A stretch of DNA of 64,000 nt, taken from positions 434,001 to 498,000 of the forward strand of contig NZ_VFIL01000003.1 of NCBI RefSeq assembly GCF_007858285.1, read 5' to 3'. A program made the translations under genes and the position numbers. A model generated the notes under the pieces. It did no database searches. It saw only the letters and a program-made list of their open reading frames with translations, and had not been told where the DNA came from. This document shows, piece by piece, positions 1-8,501 of this stretch. This DNA comes from Pseudomonas brenneri (GTDB taxonomy: Bacteria; Pseudomonadota; Gammaproteobacteria; Pseudomonadales; Pseudomonadaceae). Each line of letters starts with the position of its first letter. Positions within the stretch are counted from its first letter, which is position 1.

Positions 1-2
1 TC

Positions 3-1940
3 CTGACGGATGTCGGCAGCGCCAAGGGCAATGTGGTGCGCGCGGCACGGTTGGCGTTTGGCGGTATGCCGGCGCGTTTCGTGCCGGGGCATCCGATTGC
101 CGGCTCCGAGCAGAGCGGGGTGGAAGCCTCCAACTCGCAGTTGTTCCGTCGGCACAAGGTGATCCTCACGCCATTGGCCGAAACCGACCCGGCGGCCTTG
201 GCAGTCGTGGACCGCCTGTGGCGCGAACTGGGTGCGGATGTCGAGCATATGCAGGTCGAGCGCCACGACGAAGTGCTGGCGGCGACCAGTCATTTGCCGC
301 ATCTGCTGGCATTTGGCCTGGTTGATTCCTTGGCCAAACGTAACGAGAATCTGGAAATTTTCCGTTACGCAGCCGGTGGTTTCCGCGACTTTACCCGGAT
401 CGCCGGCAGTGATCCGGTGATGTGGCACGACATCTTTCTCGCCAATCGCGAGGCGGTGCTGCGGACTCTAGATACTTTTCGCAGCGACCTCGACGCCTTG
501 CGCGACGCGGTCGATGCTGGCGACGGGCACCAGTTGCTGGGTGTCTTCACCCGTGCGCGGGTCGCACGTGAGCACTTCAGCAAAATTCTGGCGCGCCGGG
601 CCTATGTGGATGCGGCAGTGAACGCCGATGATGTGGTCTTTGTCGCCAGTCCGGGTGGGCGTTTGAGCGGAACGGTCCGAGTGCCGGGTGACAAGTCCAT
701 TTCCCATCGATCGATCATGCTGGGGTCGCTGGCGGAGGGTGTGACTGAAGTCGAAGGTTTCCTGGAAGGGGAGGATGCCCTGGCGACCTTGCAGGCGTTC
801 CGTGATATGGGCGTGGTGATTGAAGGCCCGCATCATGGGAAGGTGACCATCCATGGTGTCGGCTTGCATGGCTTGCAGCCTGCGCCGGGCCCTATCTATC
901 TCGGTAATTCGGGCACTTCCATGCGCCTGTTGTCGGGATTGTTGGCGGCGCAGCGTTTTGACAGTGTCTTGATCGGCGATGCTTCGCTGTCCAAGCGGCC
1001 GATGAATCGGGTAGCCAAGCCGTTGCGGGAAATGGGGGCAGTGATCGAGACTGGCCCTGAAGGCCGACCACCACTGACCATTCGCGGCGGGCAAACCCTC
1101 AAGGGCTTGAGCTATATGCTGCCGATGGCCAGTGCCCAGGTTAAATCCAGCCTGCTGTTGGCCGGGCTGTATGCCGAAGGGCGTACGGCAGTCACCGAGC
1201 CTGCGCCAACCCGTGATCATACCGAGCGGATGTTGCGCGGCTTTGGCTGCCCGGTGGAAGTCGCAGGCGCGACGGCAGCCATTGAGTCAGGTCATGCATT
1301 GGTGGCAACGCGTATCGAAGTGCCGGGCGACATCTCTTCTTCGGCATTTTTCTTGGTGGCAGCCTCGATAGCCGAGGGTTCGGAGTTGCTGCTTGAGCAT
1401 GTGGGGATCAATCCGACCCGTACCGGAGTGATCGATATCCTGCGCCTGATGGGGGCTGATATCACCCTGGAAAACCCGCGCGAAGTCGGGGGTGAGCCTG
1501 TGGCCGATCTGCGCGTGCGTGCGGCACCGCTCAAGGGTATCGAGATTCCGGAGGCGCTGGTGCCCCTGGCAATCGACGAGTTTCCCGTACTGTTTGTTGC
1601 CGCCGCCTGCGCGCAAGGGCGCACGGTATTGCGGGGTGCCGAAGAGTTGCGGGTCAAGGAGTCCGACCGGATCCAGGTCATGGCCGATGGTCTCCTGGCG
1701 CTGGGCGTGAAGTGTGTGCCGACACCTGATGGGATTATCATTGACGGTGGCAGTATGGCGGGTGGCGAGGTGCATGCACACGGTGATCATCGGATTGCCA
1801 TGGCATTCAGTGTGGCTTCCTTGTGTGCCACTGGGCCGATTCGTATCCATGACTGTGCCAACGTAGCAACATCTTTTCCGAATTTTCTTACACTGTGTGC
1901 CCAAGTCGGCATTCGTGTTGCCCAAGAGGCTCAATTGTGA
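3..1940 (+). CDS. aroA: Bifunctional prephenate dehydrogenase / 3-phosphoshikimate 1-carboxyvinyltransferase (5' truncated)
   Basis: The reading frame is open from base 3 and its start lies upstream of the window; 645 residues are visible. The first ~200 are the C-terminal part of a TyrA-type prephenate dehydrogenase ([11 protein letters not shown] near the edge, then [11 protein letters not shown]), which oxidatively decarboxylates prephenate or arogenate on the tyrosine branch. From about base 650 a full EPSP synthase follows. Its signatures are [10 protein letters not shown], the glyphosate-region loop [10 protein letters not shown], the catalytic RVKESDRI and DHRIAMAF. It joins shikimate-3-phosphate and PEP in the chorismate pathway. 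The TyrA-AroA fusion is a known Pseudomonas arrangement. The stop codon overlaps the GTG of cmk by 4 bp (GTGA), so the two are probably translationally coupled. Family assignment is very secure; only the missing N-terminus is uncertain. Confidence 0.96.
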   Translation: MTDVGSAKGNVVRAARLAFGGMPARFVPGHPIAGSEQSGVEASNSQLFRRHKVILTPLAETDPAALAVVDRLWRELGADVEHMQVERHDEVLAATSHLPHLLAFGLVDSLAKRNENLEIFRYAAGGFRDFTRIAGSDPVMWHDIFLANREAVLRTLDTFRSDLDALRDAVDAGDGHQLLGVFTRARVAREHFSKILARRAYVDAAVNADDVVFVASPGGRLSGTVRVPGDKSISHRSIMLGSLAEGVTEVEGFLEGEDALATLQAFRDMGVVIEGPHHGKVTIHGVGLHGLQPAPGPIYLGNSGTSMRLLSGLLAAQRFDSVLIGDASLSKRPMNRVAKPLREMGAVIETGPEGRPPLTIRGGQTLKGLSYMLPMASAQVKSSLLLAGLYAEGRTAVTEPAPTRDHTERMLRGFGCPVEVAGATAAIESGHALVATRIEVPGDISSSAFFLVAASIAEGSELLLEHVGINPTRTGVIDILRLMGADITLENPREVGGEPVADLRVRAAPLKGIEIPEALVPLAIDEFPVLFVAAACAQGRTVLRGAEELRVKESDRIQVMADGLLALGVKCVPTPDGIIIDGGSMAGGEVHAHGDHRIAMAFSVASLCATGPIRIHDCANVATSFPNFLTLCAQVGIRVAQEAQL

Positions 1941-2626
1941 ATATCAAAGCACCGGTGATTACCATCGACGGGCCAAGCGGTTCTGGCAAAGGCACGGTTG
2001 CGGGCCTTTTGGCCAAGCGTCTGGGGTGGTGCCTGCTGGATTCCGGGGCGCTGTATCGCCTGCTGGCTTTCGCAGCGCGCAACCATGGCGTCGACCTGAC
2101 CAACGAAGAGTCGTTGGTGCTGCTGGCGGCTCACCTTGACGTGCAGTTCGTCGGGGCGACCGAAGGTCACTCGCTGCGCATTATCCTCGAAGGCGATGAT
2201 GTGACCGATGACCTGCGTAACGAGCAGGTCGGCTCCTGGGCCTCCCAGGTCGCCGCATTGCCGGCTGTGCGTGATGCCTTGCTGCAACGCCAGCGGGCTT
2301 TCCAGGAGCCGCCGGGCCTGGTGGCCGATGGCCGCGACATGGGCACCGTGGTGTTTCCCGAGGCGCCGCTGAAGATTTTCCTGACGGCCAGTGCCGAGGA
2401 GCGGGCGCGCCGCCGTTACTTGCAGTTGAAGGGCAAGGTAGATGGTGTTAGTCTGTCGAGTCTGCTAGATGAGATTCGTGCACGCGATGAGCGTGACACC
2501 CAGCGTGCGGTAGCCCCGCTCAAACCGGCGGCTGACGCCATACAGCTGGATTCCACGGAATTGTCCATCGAGCAGGTGTTGGAACGCATCTTGAGTGAAA
2601 TCGCTCTTCGCGATATCGCCGGATGA
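1937..2626 (+). CDS. cmk: Cytidylate kinase
   Basis: A 229-residue P-loop nucleotide kinase that phosphorylates CMP and dCMP with ATP in the cytoplasm. The N-terminus carries the Walker A loop [11 protein letters not shown]. The characteristic CMP-kinase segment [13 protein letters not shown] lies near residue 130, and the lid region [11 protein letters not shown] follows. Length is typical for bacterial Cmk. I chose the GTG start because it places the P-loop about ten residues from the N-terminus and overlaps the aroA stop by 4 bp; the longer open frame upstream lies inside aroA. The order aroA-cmk-rpsA-ihfB is conserved in gammaproteobacteria. Confidence 0.97.
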   Translation: MNIKAPVITIDGPSGSGKGTVAGLLAKRLGWCLLDSGALYRLLAFAARNHGVDLTNEESLVLLAAHLDVQFVGATEGHSLRIILEGDDVTDDLRNEQVGSWASQVAALPAVRDALLQRQRAFQEPPGLVADGRDMGTVVFPEAPLKIFLTASAEERARRRYLQLKGKVDGVSLSSLLDEIRARDERDTQRAVAPLKPAADAIQLDSTELSIEQVLERILSEIALRDIAG

Positions 2627-2747
2627 CTCAGAGGAAGTGCAGGGGACCAGTCCTAGACCTGCGCTTCTTCTCTTATATGAACGTAACCCACACCGTCTGG
2701 GGTGTGGCAGATGGGCGTATTCTTCGCCCTTATCAACAGGAATTAAA
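2627..2747 (+). promoter_or_regulatory. rpsA leader with two hairpins
   Basis: The 121 bases before rpsA contain two clear stem-loops. One has a 7-bp stem (2688-2694 with 2701-2707, loop GTCTGG). The other has a 5-bp stem (2713-2717 with 2725-2729). The stretch before the ATG (AACAGGAATTAAA) has only a weak Shine-Dalgarno. In enterobacteria the rpsA initiation region is a structured leader with a poor SD through which S1 represses its own translation. The same role here is an inference from the structure and position. Confidence 0.5.
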
Positions 2748-4442
2748 ATGAGCGAAAGCTTTGCGGAACTCTTTGAAGAAAGCCTAAAAACCCTGAACCT
2801 TCAGGCAGGCTCCATCATCACCGGTGTTATCGTTGATATCGATTACCAAGCTCGCTGGGTAACCGTTCACGCTGGTCTGAAGTCTGAAGCACTCATCCCG
2901 CTTGAGCAGTTCTACAACGACGCTGGCGACCTGACTATCAATGTCGGTGACGAAGTTCACGTTGCTCTGGACTCGGTTGAAGACGGTTTCGGTGAAACCA
3001 AGCTGTCCCGTGAAAAAGCCAAGCGCGCTGAATGCTGGATTGTTCTCGAAGCAGCCTTCGCAGCTGAAGAAGTGGTCAAGGGCGTTATCAACGGTAAGGT
3101 TAAAGGCGGCTTCACTGTCGACGTTAACGGCATCCGTGCGTTCCTGCCAGGTTCTTTGGTCGACGTTCGTCCTGTGCGCGACACCACGCACCTGGAAGGC
3201 AAAGAACTCGAATTCAAGGTCATCAAGCTCGACCAGAAGCGCAACAACGTTGTCGTTTCCCGTCGCAGCGTCCTGGAAGCAGAGAACTCCGCCGAGCGTG
3301 AAGCTCTGCTGGAATCCCTGCAGGAAGGCCAACAAGTCAAAGGTATCGTCAAGAACCTCACCGATTACGGCGCATTCGTCGATCTGGGTGGCGTCGATGG
3401 CCTGCTGCACATTACCGACATGGCTTGGAAGCGTATCAAGCATCCTTCCGAAATCGTCAATGTTGGCGACGAGATCGATGTCAAGGTTCTGAAATACGAT
3501 CGCGAGCGCAACCGTGTTTCCCTGGGCCTGAAGCAACTGGGTGAAGATCCATGGGTTGCTATCAAAGCCCGTTACCCAGAAAGCACTCGCGTAACCGCGC
3601 GTGTTACCAACCTGACCGACTACGGCTGCTTCGCAGAGCTGGAAGAAGGCGTGGAAGGCCTGGTACACGTTTCCGAAATGGACTGGACCAACAAGAACAT
3701 CCACCCTTCGAAAGTCGTACAAGTCGGCGACGAAGTGGAAGTTATGGTTCTGGACATCGACGAAGAGCGTCGTCGTATCTCCCTGGGCATCAAGCAGTGC
3801 AAATCTAACCCATGGGAAGATTTCTCTGGCCAGTTCAACAAGGGCGATAAAATCTCCGGCACCATCAAGTCGATCACCGATTTCGGTATCTTCATTGGTC
3901 TGGACGGCGGCATCGACGGCCTGGTTCACCTGTCCGACATCTCCTGGAACGAAGTTGGCGAAGAAGCTGTTCGTCGTTTCAAGAAGGGCGACGAGCTGGA
4001 CACCGTTATCCTGTCGGTTGACCCAGAGCGCGAGCGCATCTCCCTGGGTATCAAGCAACTGGAAAGCGATCCGTTCTCCGAGTACGTTCAAGAGAACGAC
4101 AAGGGTGCAATCGTTAAAGGCATCGTGAAGGAAGTTGACGCTAAAGGCGCCATCATCACTTTGGGTGACGATATCGAAGCGACTCTGAAAGCCTCCGAAA
4201 TCAGCCGTGATCGCGTTGAAGACGCTCGTAACGTTCTGAAAGAAGGCCAGGAAGTAGAAGCCAAGATCATCAGCGTTGACCGCAAGAGCCGTGTAATCCA
4301 GCTCTCCATCAAGTCGAAAGACGAGATCGAAGAGAAAGAAGCAATCCAGAGCCTGCGCGATAAGCCAGCTACCTCTGACATTGCTTCGGGTCCGACCACT
4401 CTGGGCGACCTGCTGCGTGCACAAATGGAAAAACAGAACTAA
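2748..4442 (+). CDS. rpsA: 30S ribosomal protein S1
   Basis: A 564-residue protein made of six S1/OB-fold repeats, each recognisable by a G-x-(V/I)-x2-(I/L) opening and a GLVH- or GLLH-type core ([39 protein letters not shown]). The first two repeats are divergent and bind the ribosome in characterised S1 proteins; the later repeats bind mRNA. S1 delivers structured mRNAs to the 30S subunit. The ATG chosen gives the conserved start [14 protein letters not shown]; an in-frame ATG further upstream would add a nonsense leader. The codon bias is that of a highly expressed gene. A strong UUCG-loop terminator follows 18 bases after the stop. Confidence 0.98.
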   Translation: MSESFAELFEESLKTLNLQAGSIITGVIVDIDYQARWVTVHAGLKSEALIPLEQFYNDAGDLTINVGDEVHVALDSVEDGFGETKLSREKAKRAECWIVLEAAFAAEEVVKGVINGKVKGGFTVDVNGIRAFLPGSLVDVRPVRDTTHLEGKELEFKVIKLDQKRNNVVVSRRSVLEAENSAEREALLESLQEGQQVKGIVKNLTDYGAFVDLGGVDGLLHITDMAWKRIKHPSEIVNVGDEIDVKVLKYDRERNRVSLGLKQLGEDPWVAIKARYPESTRVTARVTNLTDYGCFAELEEGVEGLVHVSEMDWTNKNIHPSKVVQVGDEVEVMVLDIDEERRRISLGIKQCKSNPWEDFSGQFNKGDKISGTIKSITDFGIFIGLDGGIDGLVHLSDISWNEVGEEAVRRFKKGDELDTVILSVDPERERISLGIKQLESDPFSEYVQENDKGAIVKGIVKEVDAKGAIITLGDDIEATLKASEISRDRVEDARNVLKEGQEVEAKIISVDRKSRVIQLSIKSKDEIEEKEAIQSLRDKPATSDIASGPTTLGDLLRAQMEKQN

Positions 4443-4460
4443 GTTCTGTTAGACCATAGA

Positions 4461-4488
4461 AAAAGGGCGACTTCGGTCGCCCTTTTTT
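4461..4488 (+). terminator. Rho-independent terminator of rpsA
   Basis: An 11-bp stem (4461-4471 pairing with 4476-4486) closed by a cUUCGg tetraloop and running into six Ts. The extra-stable tetraloop and the U tract make this a textbook intrinsic terminator. Confidence 0.95.
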
Positions 4489-4772
4489 GTGTCTGTGATT
4501 TGGGTTTTACGGGGCGGGAGGTTGGTAGGTGTAGCGCGATCGTCCTGAGGCTGCTTGCAGGCGGCGATCTTGCTATTGAGGCACACTTCCAGTGCTTTTC
4601 TGGGGAGGGGGCTCCTGCGCTTTCCTGGGGTGAGCCTGCTCGCGTCCTTGGTCTTGTTGGGGTTGCCATAATTTGCGCAAGATAAGTCAAGCCACAGGCT
4701 GTTCAAATTCATCTGGTCATGCTAAAACCTTCGGAGCGCTTTTCCTAGCTGCTTGAAAAAGAAGGGAAAAAT
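4489..4772. other. rpsA-ihfB intergenic region
   Basis: With the terminator before it, this makes a 330-bp gap between genes. A 61-codon open frame (4500-4685) has no recognisable domain and I do not call it. An AT-richer stretch just before ihfB (about 4690-4760) is the likely promoter zone, but no box pair is clear enough to name. Confidence 0.4.
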
Positions 4773-5069
4773 ATGACGAAGTCGGAGTTGATCGAACGAA
4801 TTGTCACCCATCAAGGGCTGCTCTCATCCAAGGATGTGGAGTTGGCCATCAAGACCATGCTTGAGCAAATGTCCCAGTGCCTGGCCACGGGCGATCGAAT
4901 CGAGATTCGTGGGTTTGGCAGTTTTTCGCTGCACTACCGTGCGCCACGTGTGGGCCGCAACCCAAAAACCGGCCAGTCCGTCAGCCTCGACGGCAAATTT
5001 GTGCCCCACTTCAAACCGGGCAAGGAATTGCGCGATCGAGTGAACGAAGACGAAGAAGAAAGCGTCTGA
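4773..5069 (+). CDS. ihfB: Integration host factor subunit beta
   Basis: A 98-residue HU/IHF-family DNA-bending protein. It has the family signature around residues 45-65 ([20 protein letters not shown]) with the DNA-intercalating arm, and the N-terminus [10 protein letters not shown] typical of the beta subunit. With IhfA (not here) it binds WATCAANNNNTTR-type sites in the minor groove and bends DNA, supporting sigma-54 promoters and recombination. The SD is AAGAAGGGAAAAAT directly before the ATG. In Pseudomonas this gene (himD) marks the left border of the O-antigen locus. Confidence 0.97.
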   Translation: MTKSELIERIVTHQGLLSSKDVELAIKTMLEQMSQCLATGDRIEIRGFGSFSLHYRAPRVGRNPKTGQSVSLDGKFVPHFKPGKELRDRVNEDEEESV

Positions 5070-5094
5070 GTTTTTTTGGGGATAGGAGAAGTTT

Positions 5095-5328
5095 ATGCGC
5101 GGTGTAAAGCGCGTCGCCCTGGTACTGATTGTGCTAGTCGTCACCTTGGTGATCCTGGCATTCGTACTGGAAAACCAGCAAGGCGTCGCCCTGGCGTTTT
5201 TGGGATGGTCTACGCCAGAGCTGCCAGTTTCGGTGTTTGTGACATTGGCGTTGATTGTTGGGATGCTGGTGGGGCCGATCCTGGGGTTGCTAGTGCGCCG
5301 CAAGAAGCGCCTAAAGCCAGTGTTGTAG
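5095..5328 (+). CDS. lapA: LapA/YciS-domain inner-membrane protein
   Basis: A 77-residue protein with two hydrophobic helices (about residues 6-24 and 43-66), a short connecting loop containing ENQQGVALAFLGWS, and a basic C-terminus (RRKKRLK). This is the LapA (DUF1049) pattern. E. coli LapA is an inner-membrane protein that, with LapB, controls LpxC turnover and LPS assembly. SD is TAGGAG, 7 bases before the ATG, and the gene follows ihfB by 25 bases. No LapB gene follows here; the polysaccharide locus begins instead. Confidence 0.8.
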   Translation: MRGVKRVALVLIVLVVTLVILAFVLENQQGVALAFLGWSTPELPVSVFVTLALIVGMLVGPILGLLVRRKKRLKPVL

Positions 5329-5688
5329 GGTTGGACTGACGGCTTAGACCGTTTGTCGACTGTATTGTAGGGTTGAGCCTTCCCTTTGGTGTCGGTTCCC
5401 TAGGCGGTTAAGCGCTTCTCTGTGTTCGGGAAATAGTGGCTTTAATAGGCTCTCTGGCCTTAATTCTTACAACTTCTTCGATGTTTGAGAATTGCCTTAA
5501 AGTTATGTCAACTCTTGCAATGTGACGGCGAGATGGCAAAATGCAACCTGTTCTCGATACCAGTCATTTTGTGTGTCCAAGGCTAGGCAGCGACGCTGGG
5601 CTTTTGGTCGACCCTTATAAATATAAAATCACCACAAGATCGTCTGCATAACGAGCCCGCAGTTTCTCCTTGAAGGCAGGTTTTTGTT
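5329..5688. other. Intergenic region upstream of wzz
   Basis: 360 bp, clearly AT-richer than its flanks, with TATAAATATAAAAT at about 5615-5630 and the SD GAAGGCAGG before the GTG of wzz. It probably holds the wzz promoter; I could not fix a -35/-10 pair. No ORF and no ops element was seen in it. Confidence 0.4.
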
Positions 5689-7041
5689 GTGAGTAGTAGC
5701 TTCCGCGCGCCCCCCGTTCCCTCGTCCGGCGAGATCGACCTCGTTGCGTTGTTTAATATCGTTTGGCGGCAGAAGAAGCTCCTTGCGGCGGTGACCGCTT
5801 GTGTCGGCTTGCTGGCAGCCGCTTATGCGTTTCTAGCGACTCCGGAGTATCAGGTCAGTACTGTCCTGCGCCCGGCTGCGCTCAATGAGCTCGATGCGTT
5901 GAATCGCTCTGAGGTTTATCAGCTTCCTCCTCCGGACGCGCTGCTCAAGGTGGGTGCATCCCTTGAGTCGTACGATACTCGTCTGGCTTTTTTCAGGGCC
6001 AATCAAAATCTGTTCAAAGAGTTCGAGCGACCAGGCCGGACCTTGGAGCAGAGCTTTGAGGAGTTCAATCGCAATTCGATCAAGTTGGTTTTGCCGGACG
6101 CAAGCAAGAAAGATTCCTTGAGTGCCTTTATCAGACTTGATATGAACTACCCAAAAGGGATTGATGGAGTTTCGATCCTTAATGGCTTTGTCGATTATGC
6201 AATTGCCAATGAGCGGGAGCAAATAGCCGCAGATTTAAAGGTGATTGTAAAAAACCGCCTGAATGAGCTTGAAGGAAGGTACGACTCCGCACGCAAGAAC
6301 TACGATATTGAGAAAGAAGCAAAAATTGCTTCTTTACAGGAGGCTGATGCGACTCGGCGTGCGCAATTGCAGGATGAGTTGAAAGCACTGCGCGTCCAAC
6401 TGAAAACCCATCGAGGTGATCGGATGGCTCAGTTAAACGAAGCCATCGGAATCGCAAAGTCTTTGGGTATTCAAAAGCCAGCGACACCATCCTCCCTGGG
6501 CGAGTCGATGCGTTCCGGTGCTTCGAGCGTAATGCGCACCGAGATCAACAATCAGCAAATCCCGCTTTATTTTATGGGGGTAGAGGCGCTCAAGGCTGAA
6601 CTGACGGCTCTGCAGCAGCGTAAAACCGATGATTTCACGGAAGGCCGCATTGCGCAGATTGCCAAGGAGCTTCAGATGTTGGCGACCAATCGCGAAATTG
6701 AAGTGCTCAACCGTCGGGAAAATGAAGACATCTTCCTTGCTGGCGTGCAGCCAATACGGGCCGAAATGACTCGTCTGAATAATTTGAATATTGATATGAG
6801 CCGATTGAAGCTCGTGACCATCGACCAGCAGGCGCTTGAACCGCTGTCGCCCGTCAAACCAAATCGCCCTTTGGTGGTACTGATTGGATTGTTTCTGGGC
6901 GCTATCCTTGCGGTGTTTATTGCCTTGGCCCGCCATGCTTTCCGCAGCTCGGACAATAAAGACGTGCAGCAGGTGAGTCTGGTGCAGGCGTCTTTACCGA
7001 ATCCATCTGAAGGTGTTCAGCGCGAACTTTCCAAAAGCTGA
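5689..7041 (+). CDS. wzz: O-antigen chain-length determinant Wzz
   Basis: A 450-residue polysaccharide co-polymerase. It has a cytoplasmic N-terminus with the EIDLVALFNIVWRQKK entry, TM1 (about 31-50), a large periplasmic helical domain with coiled-coil-like stretches (about 190-370), the Pro-rich motif LEPLSPVKPNRP and TM2 (about 394-415). A C-terminal tail of ~35 residues follows. Wzz sets the modal length of O-antigen made by Wzy. The GTG start is favoured by the SD GGCAGG and by distance to TM1. It is longer than enterobacterial Wzz (about 325 aa), as is usual in pseudomonads. It is separated from the rest of the O-antigen genes by an oppositely oriented operon. Confidence 0.93.
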   Translation: MSSSFRAPPVPSSGEIDLVALFNIVWRQKKLLAAVTACVGLLAAAYAFLATPEYQVSTVLRPAALNELDALNRSEVYQLPPPDALLKVGASLESYDTRLAFFRANQNLFKEFERPGRTLEQSFEEFNRNSIKLVLPDASKKDSLSAFIRLDMNYPKGIDGVSILNGFVDYAIANEREQIAADLKVIVKNRLNELEGRYDSARKNYDIEKEAKIASLQEADATRRAQLQDELKALRVQLKTHRGDRMAQLNEAIGIAKSLGIQKPATPSSLGESMRSGASSVMRTEINNQQIPLYFMGVEALKAELTALQQRKTDDFTEGRIAQIAKELQMLATNREIEVLNRRENEDIFLAGVQPIRAEMTRLNNLNIDMSRLKLVTIDQQALEPLSPVKPNRPLVVLIGLFLGAILAVFIALARHAFRSSDNKDVQQVSLVQASLPNPSEGVQRELSKS

Positions 7042-7092
7042 CTGTGATGGGTAAGATAAGCAGTTACTGCTGTCGGAAAATGAATATAAAAC

Positions 7093-7116
7093 AGCCCACG
7101 TTGAGTGGGCTTTTTT
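7093..7116. terminator. Shared terminator between wzz and the convergent minus-strand operon
   Basis: A 7-bp stem (7093-7099 with 7105-7111), loop GTTGA, followed by TTTTTT on the plus strand. On the minus strand the same stem is followed by GTTTTAT, so it may serve both converging transcripts. It lies 50 bases after wzz and 12 bases beyond the stop of the last minus-strand gene. Confidence 0.88.
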
Positions 7117-7128
7117 ATGTTTGCTCGA

Positions 7129-8496
7129 TTATGGTCTGGCCACAGGGAATATTCGATCAAATGCAACCCTTTGAATACGCTCATGCATAAAGTGATACGT
7201 CACACTGGAAGCTTCACTCTGAGGGTGGGCGGCAACCGTGGTAAAGCCCTTGGTCAGGCTGAGTGAGCGGCGTAGTACGCAAGCACGGATCCACGGATCA
7301 AAGAAGGCGTAGGTGGCCCTGTAGAGTGTTTTCAGCTCTGTTTCGGTTGTTGCGGTAGCAAACTTCAGCGTGGGTAGGTAGGCCGCGAAAATAACATCAC
7401 CGTCGTCAATGCCGGGTGCCATGTAAAAGCATGTAGCCGAAGTTCGGCCTTTCATGAGGTGTGACCACAGCGCGCAATCTGCGCCACGTACATCTGGCAG
7501 GTAGCCGGGATGTATATGAATGAACTTGAGCGAGCTGATTTCCAGCAGCTTTTTGGGAACAATACCCCCACCGGTGAACAGGATTTGTGTTTGGGGGAGG
7601 GCGGTCAATCGAGTAGAGAGGGCTTCGTCAGCCAGATTGTCAATCATCAGTGTTTCGACATCGGCGCAATACTCTTCCAGATCACCGAGAGCTAAAGCGT
7701 CGTCGAGCACGTCCTTCGAGAAAGCCAGGCTGCTTTCGATGGTGCCCCTTACCTTCTGATACAGGGCGGTTTCGGTTTTCTGCAGTGTCGCTGACCAGTG
7801 GTGGATACTGTTTTTCTGCTTGGATTGCGCGTACGCCAATTTCATCAAGCCTGGCAGGAAGCGCCCCACTGGCTTTTTGGTCGACAGATCGTTCTTGGCT
7901 ACCAGATGGATAATCTTTTTGGGCTTGAGCCCCATACTTTTCAGTGTTGCCAGATAGGCGCGTGCAATCGGGCCTTCCCAGAACAGTACGGTCAGAGGGA
8001 GGGCGCCTGCTGGCATCACCTCTGGCGTAACAAGAGCTTCGGTTGGTTGGGTATTCGCGTGTTGCAGTGCCTGAAGAAACTGCTCGGCTTTTGTATTTAT
8101 AAGGGAGAGCAGTTCTTCGGCCAGCACGACTTTATTGGTGCTTAGATAATCGAGCAATCTGAGTATGGCGTTCAGCCGCTTGATGGCGCTGTTGTCGTTC
8201 CCGGCAGCAGACAGGCGCTGGAAGTCCTTGAATAGCAGCAGCAAGGCCAGAGGCTGTAGTTCGGCGACTAGTAGAGTGGAGGACGCGCGTGCACCGCTCT
8301 CAAGATAACTGTCGTAGATGCAACGGGAAATTTCGATTCGTTTGGACAGAAATTCCAGGGTCTGGAGTTCTGTATCTGCCCAGTCGTGTTTGCTCGCGCA
8401 CGCCGCTAGCCTGGAGGCGGTATCAAAATAGACGCCTGGCTTGGTAGCGGCGACAGAGGCTGGCAAATAGTTATCCATGTATCGTTCGAGCATCAT
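7129..8496 (-). CDS. Formyltransferase-fold protein with atypical active site
   Basis: 455 residues. The first ~160 are helical with no recognised domain. From about 167 a Rossmann-like formyltransferase domain follows, with the hallmark HIHPGYLPDVRGAD (327-340) and GIDDGDVI (362-369). Methionyl-tRNA and sugar formyltransferases use an Asn-His-Asp triad in NxHxS...DxGD. Here the Asn position reads His327 and the Ser position Gly331, while His329 and Asp364 remain. It may transfer formyl from N10-formyl-THF to an amino sugar, or the fold may serve another carbonyl chemistry. It is the last gene of the minus-strand operon, starting 5 bases after the YidC-like gene with SD CAGGGTGAT. Fold assignment is fair; substrate unknown. 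Confidence 0.6.
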   Translation of the reverse strand: MMLERYMDNYLPASVAATKPGVYFDTASRLAACASKHDWADTELQTLEFLSKRIEISRCIYDSYLESGARASSTLLVAELQPLALLLLFKDFQRLSAAGNDNSAIKRLNAILRLLDYLSTNKVVLAEELLSLINTKAEQFLQALQHANTQPTEALVTPEVMPAGALPLTVLFWEGPIARAYLATLKSMGLKPKKIIHLVAKNDLSTKKPVGRFLPGLMKLAYAQSKQKNSIHHWSATLQKTETALYQKVRGTIESSLAFSKDVLDDALALGDLEEYCADVETLMIDNLADEALSTRLTALPQTQILFTGGGIVPKKLLEISSLKFIHIHPGYLPDVRGADCALWSHLMKGRTSATCFYMAPGIDDGDVIFAAYLPTLKFATATTETELKTLYRATYAFFDPWIRACVLRRSLSLTKGFTTVAAHPQSEASSVTYHFMHERIQRVAFDRIFPVARP

Positions 8497-8501
8497 TCAG
8501 A

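Noticed and set aside
2784..4424. 546-codon open frame on the minus strand opposite rpsA
   Set aside because: Mirror image of a highly biased coding gene; no start context and no recognisable domain. rpsA on the plus strand explains the DNA.
4500..4685. 61-codon frame between rpsA and ihfB
   Set aside because: No SD and no recognisable features; it begins just after the rpsA terminator.
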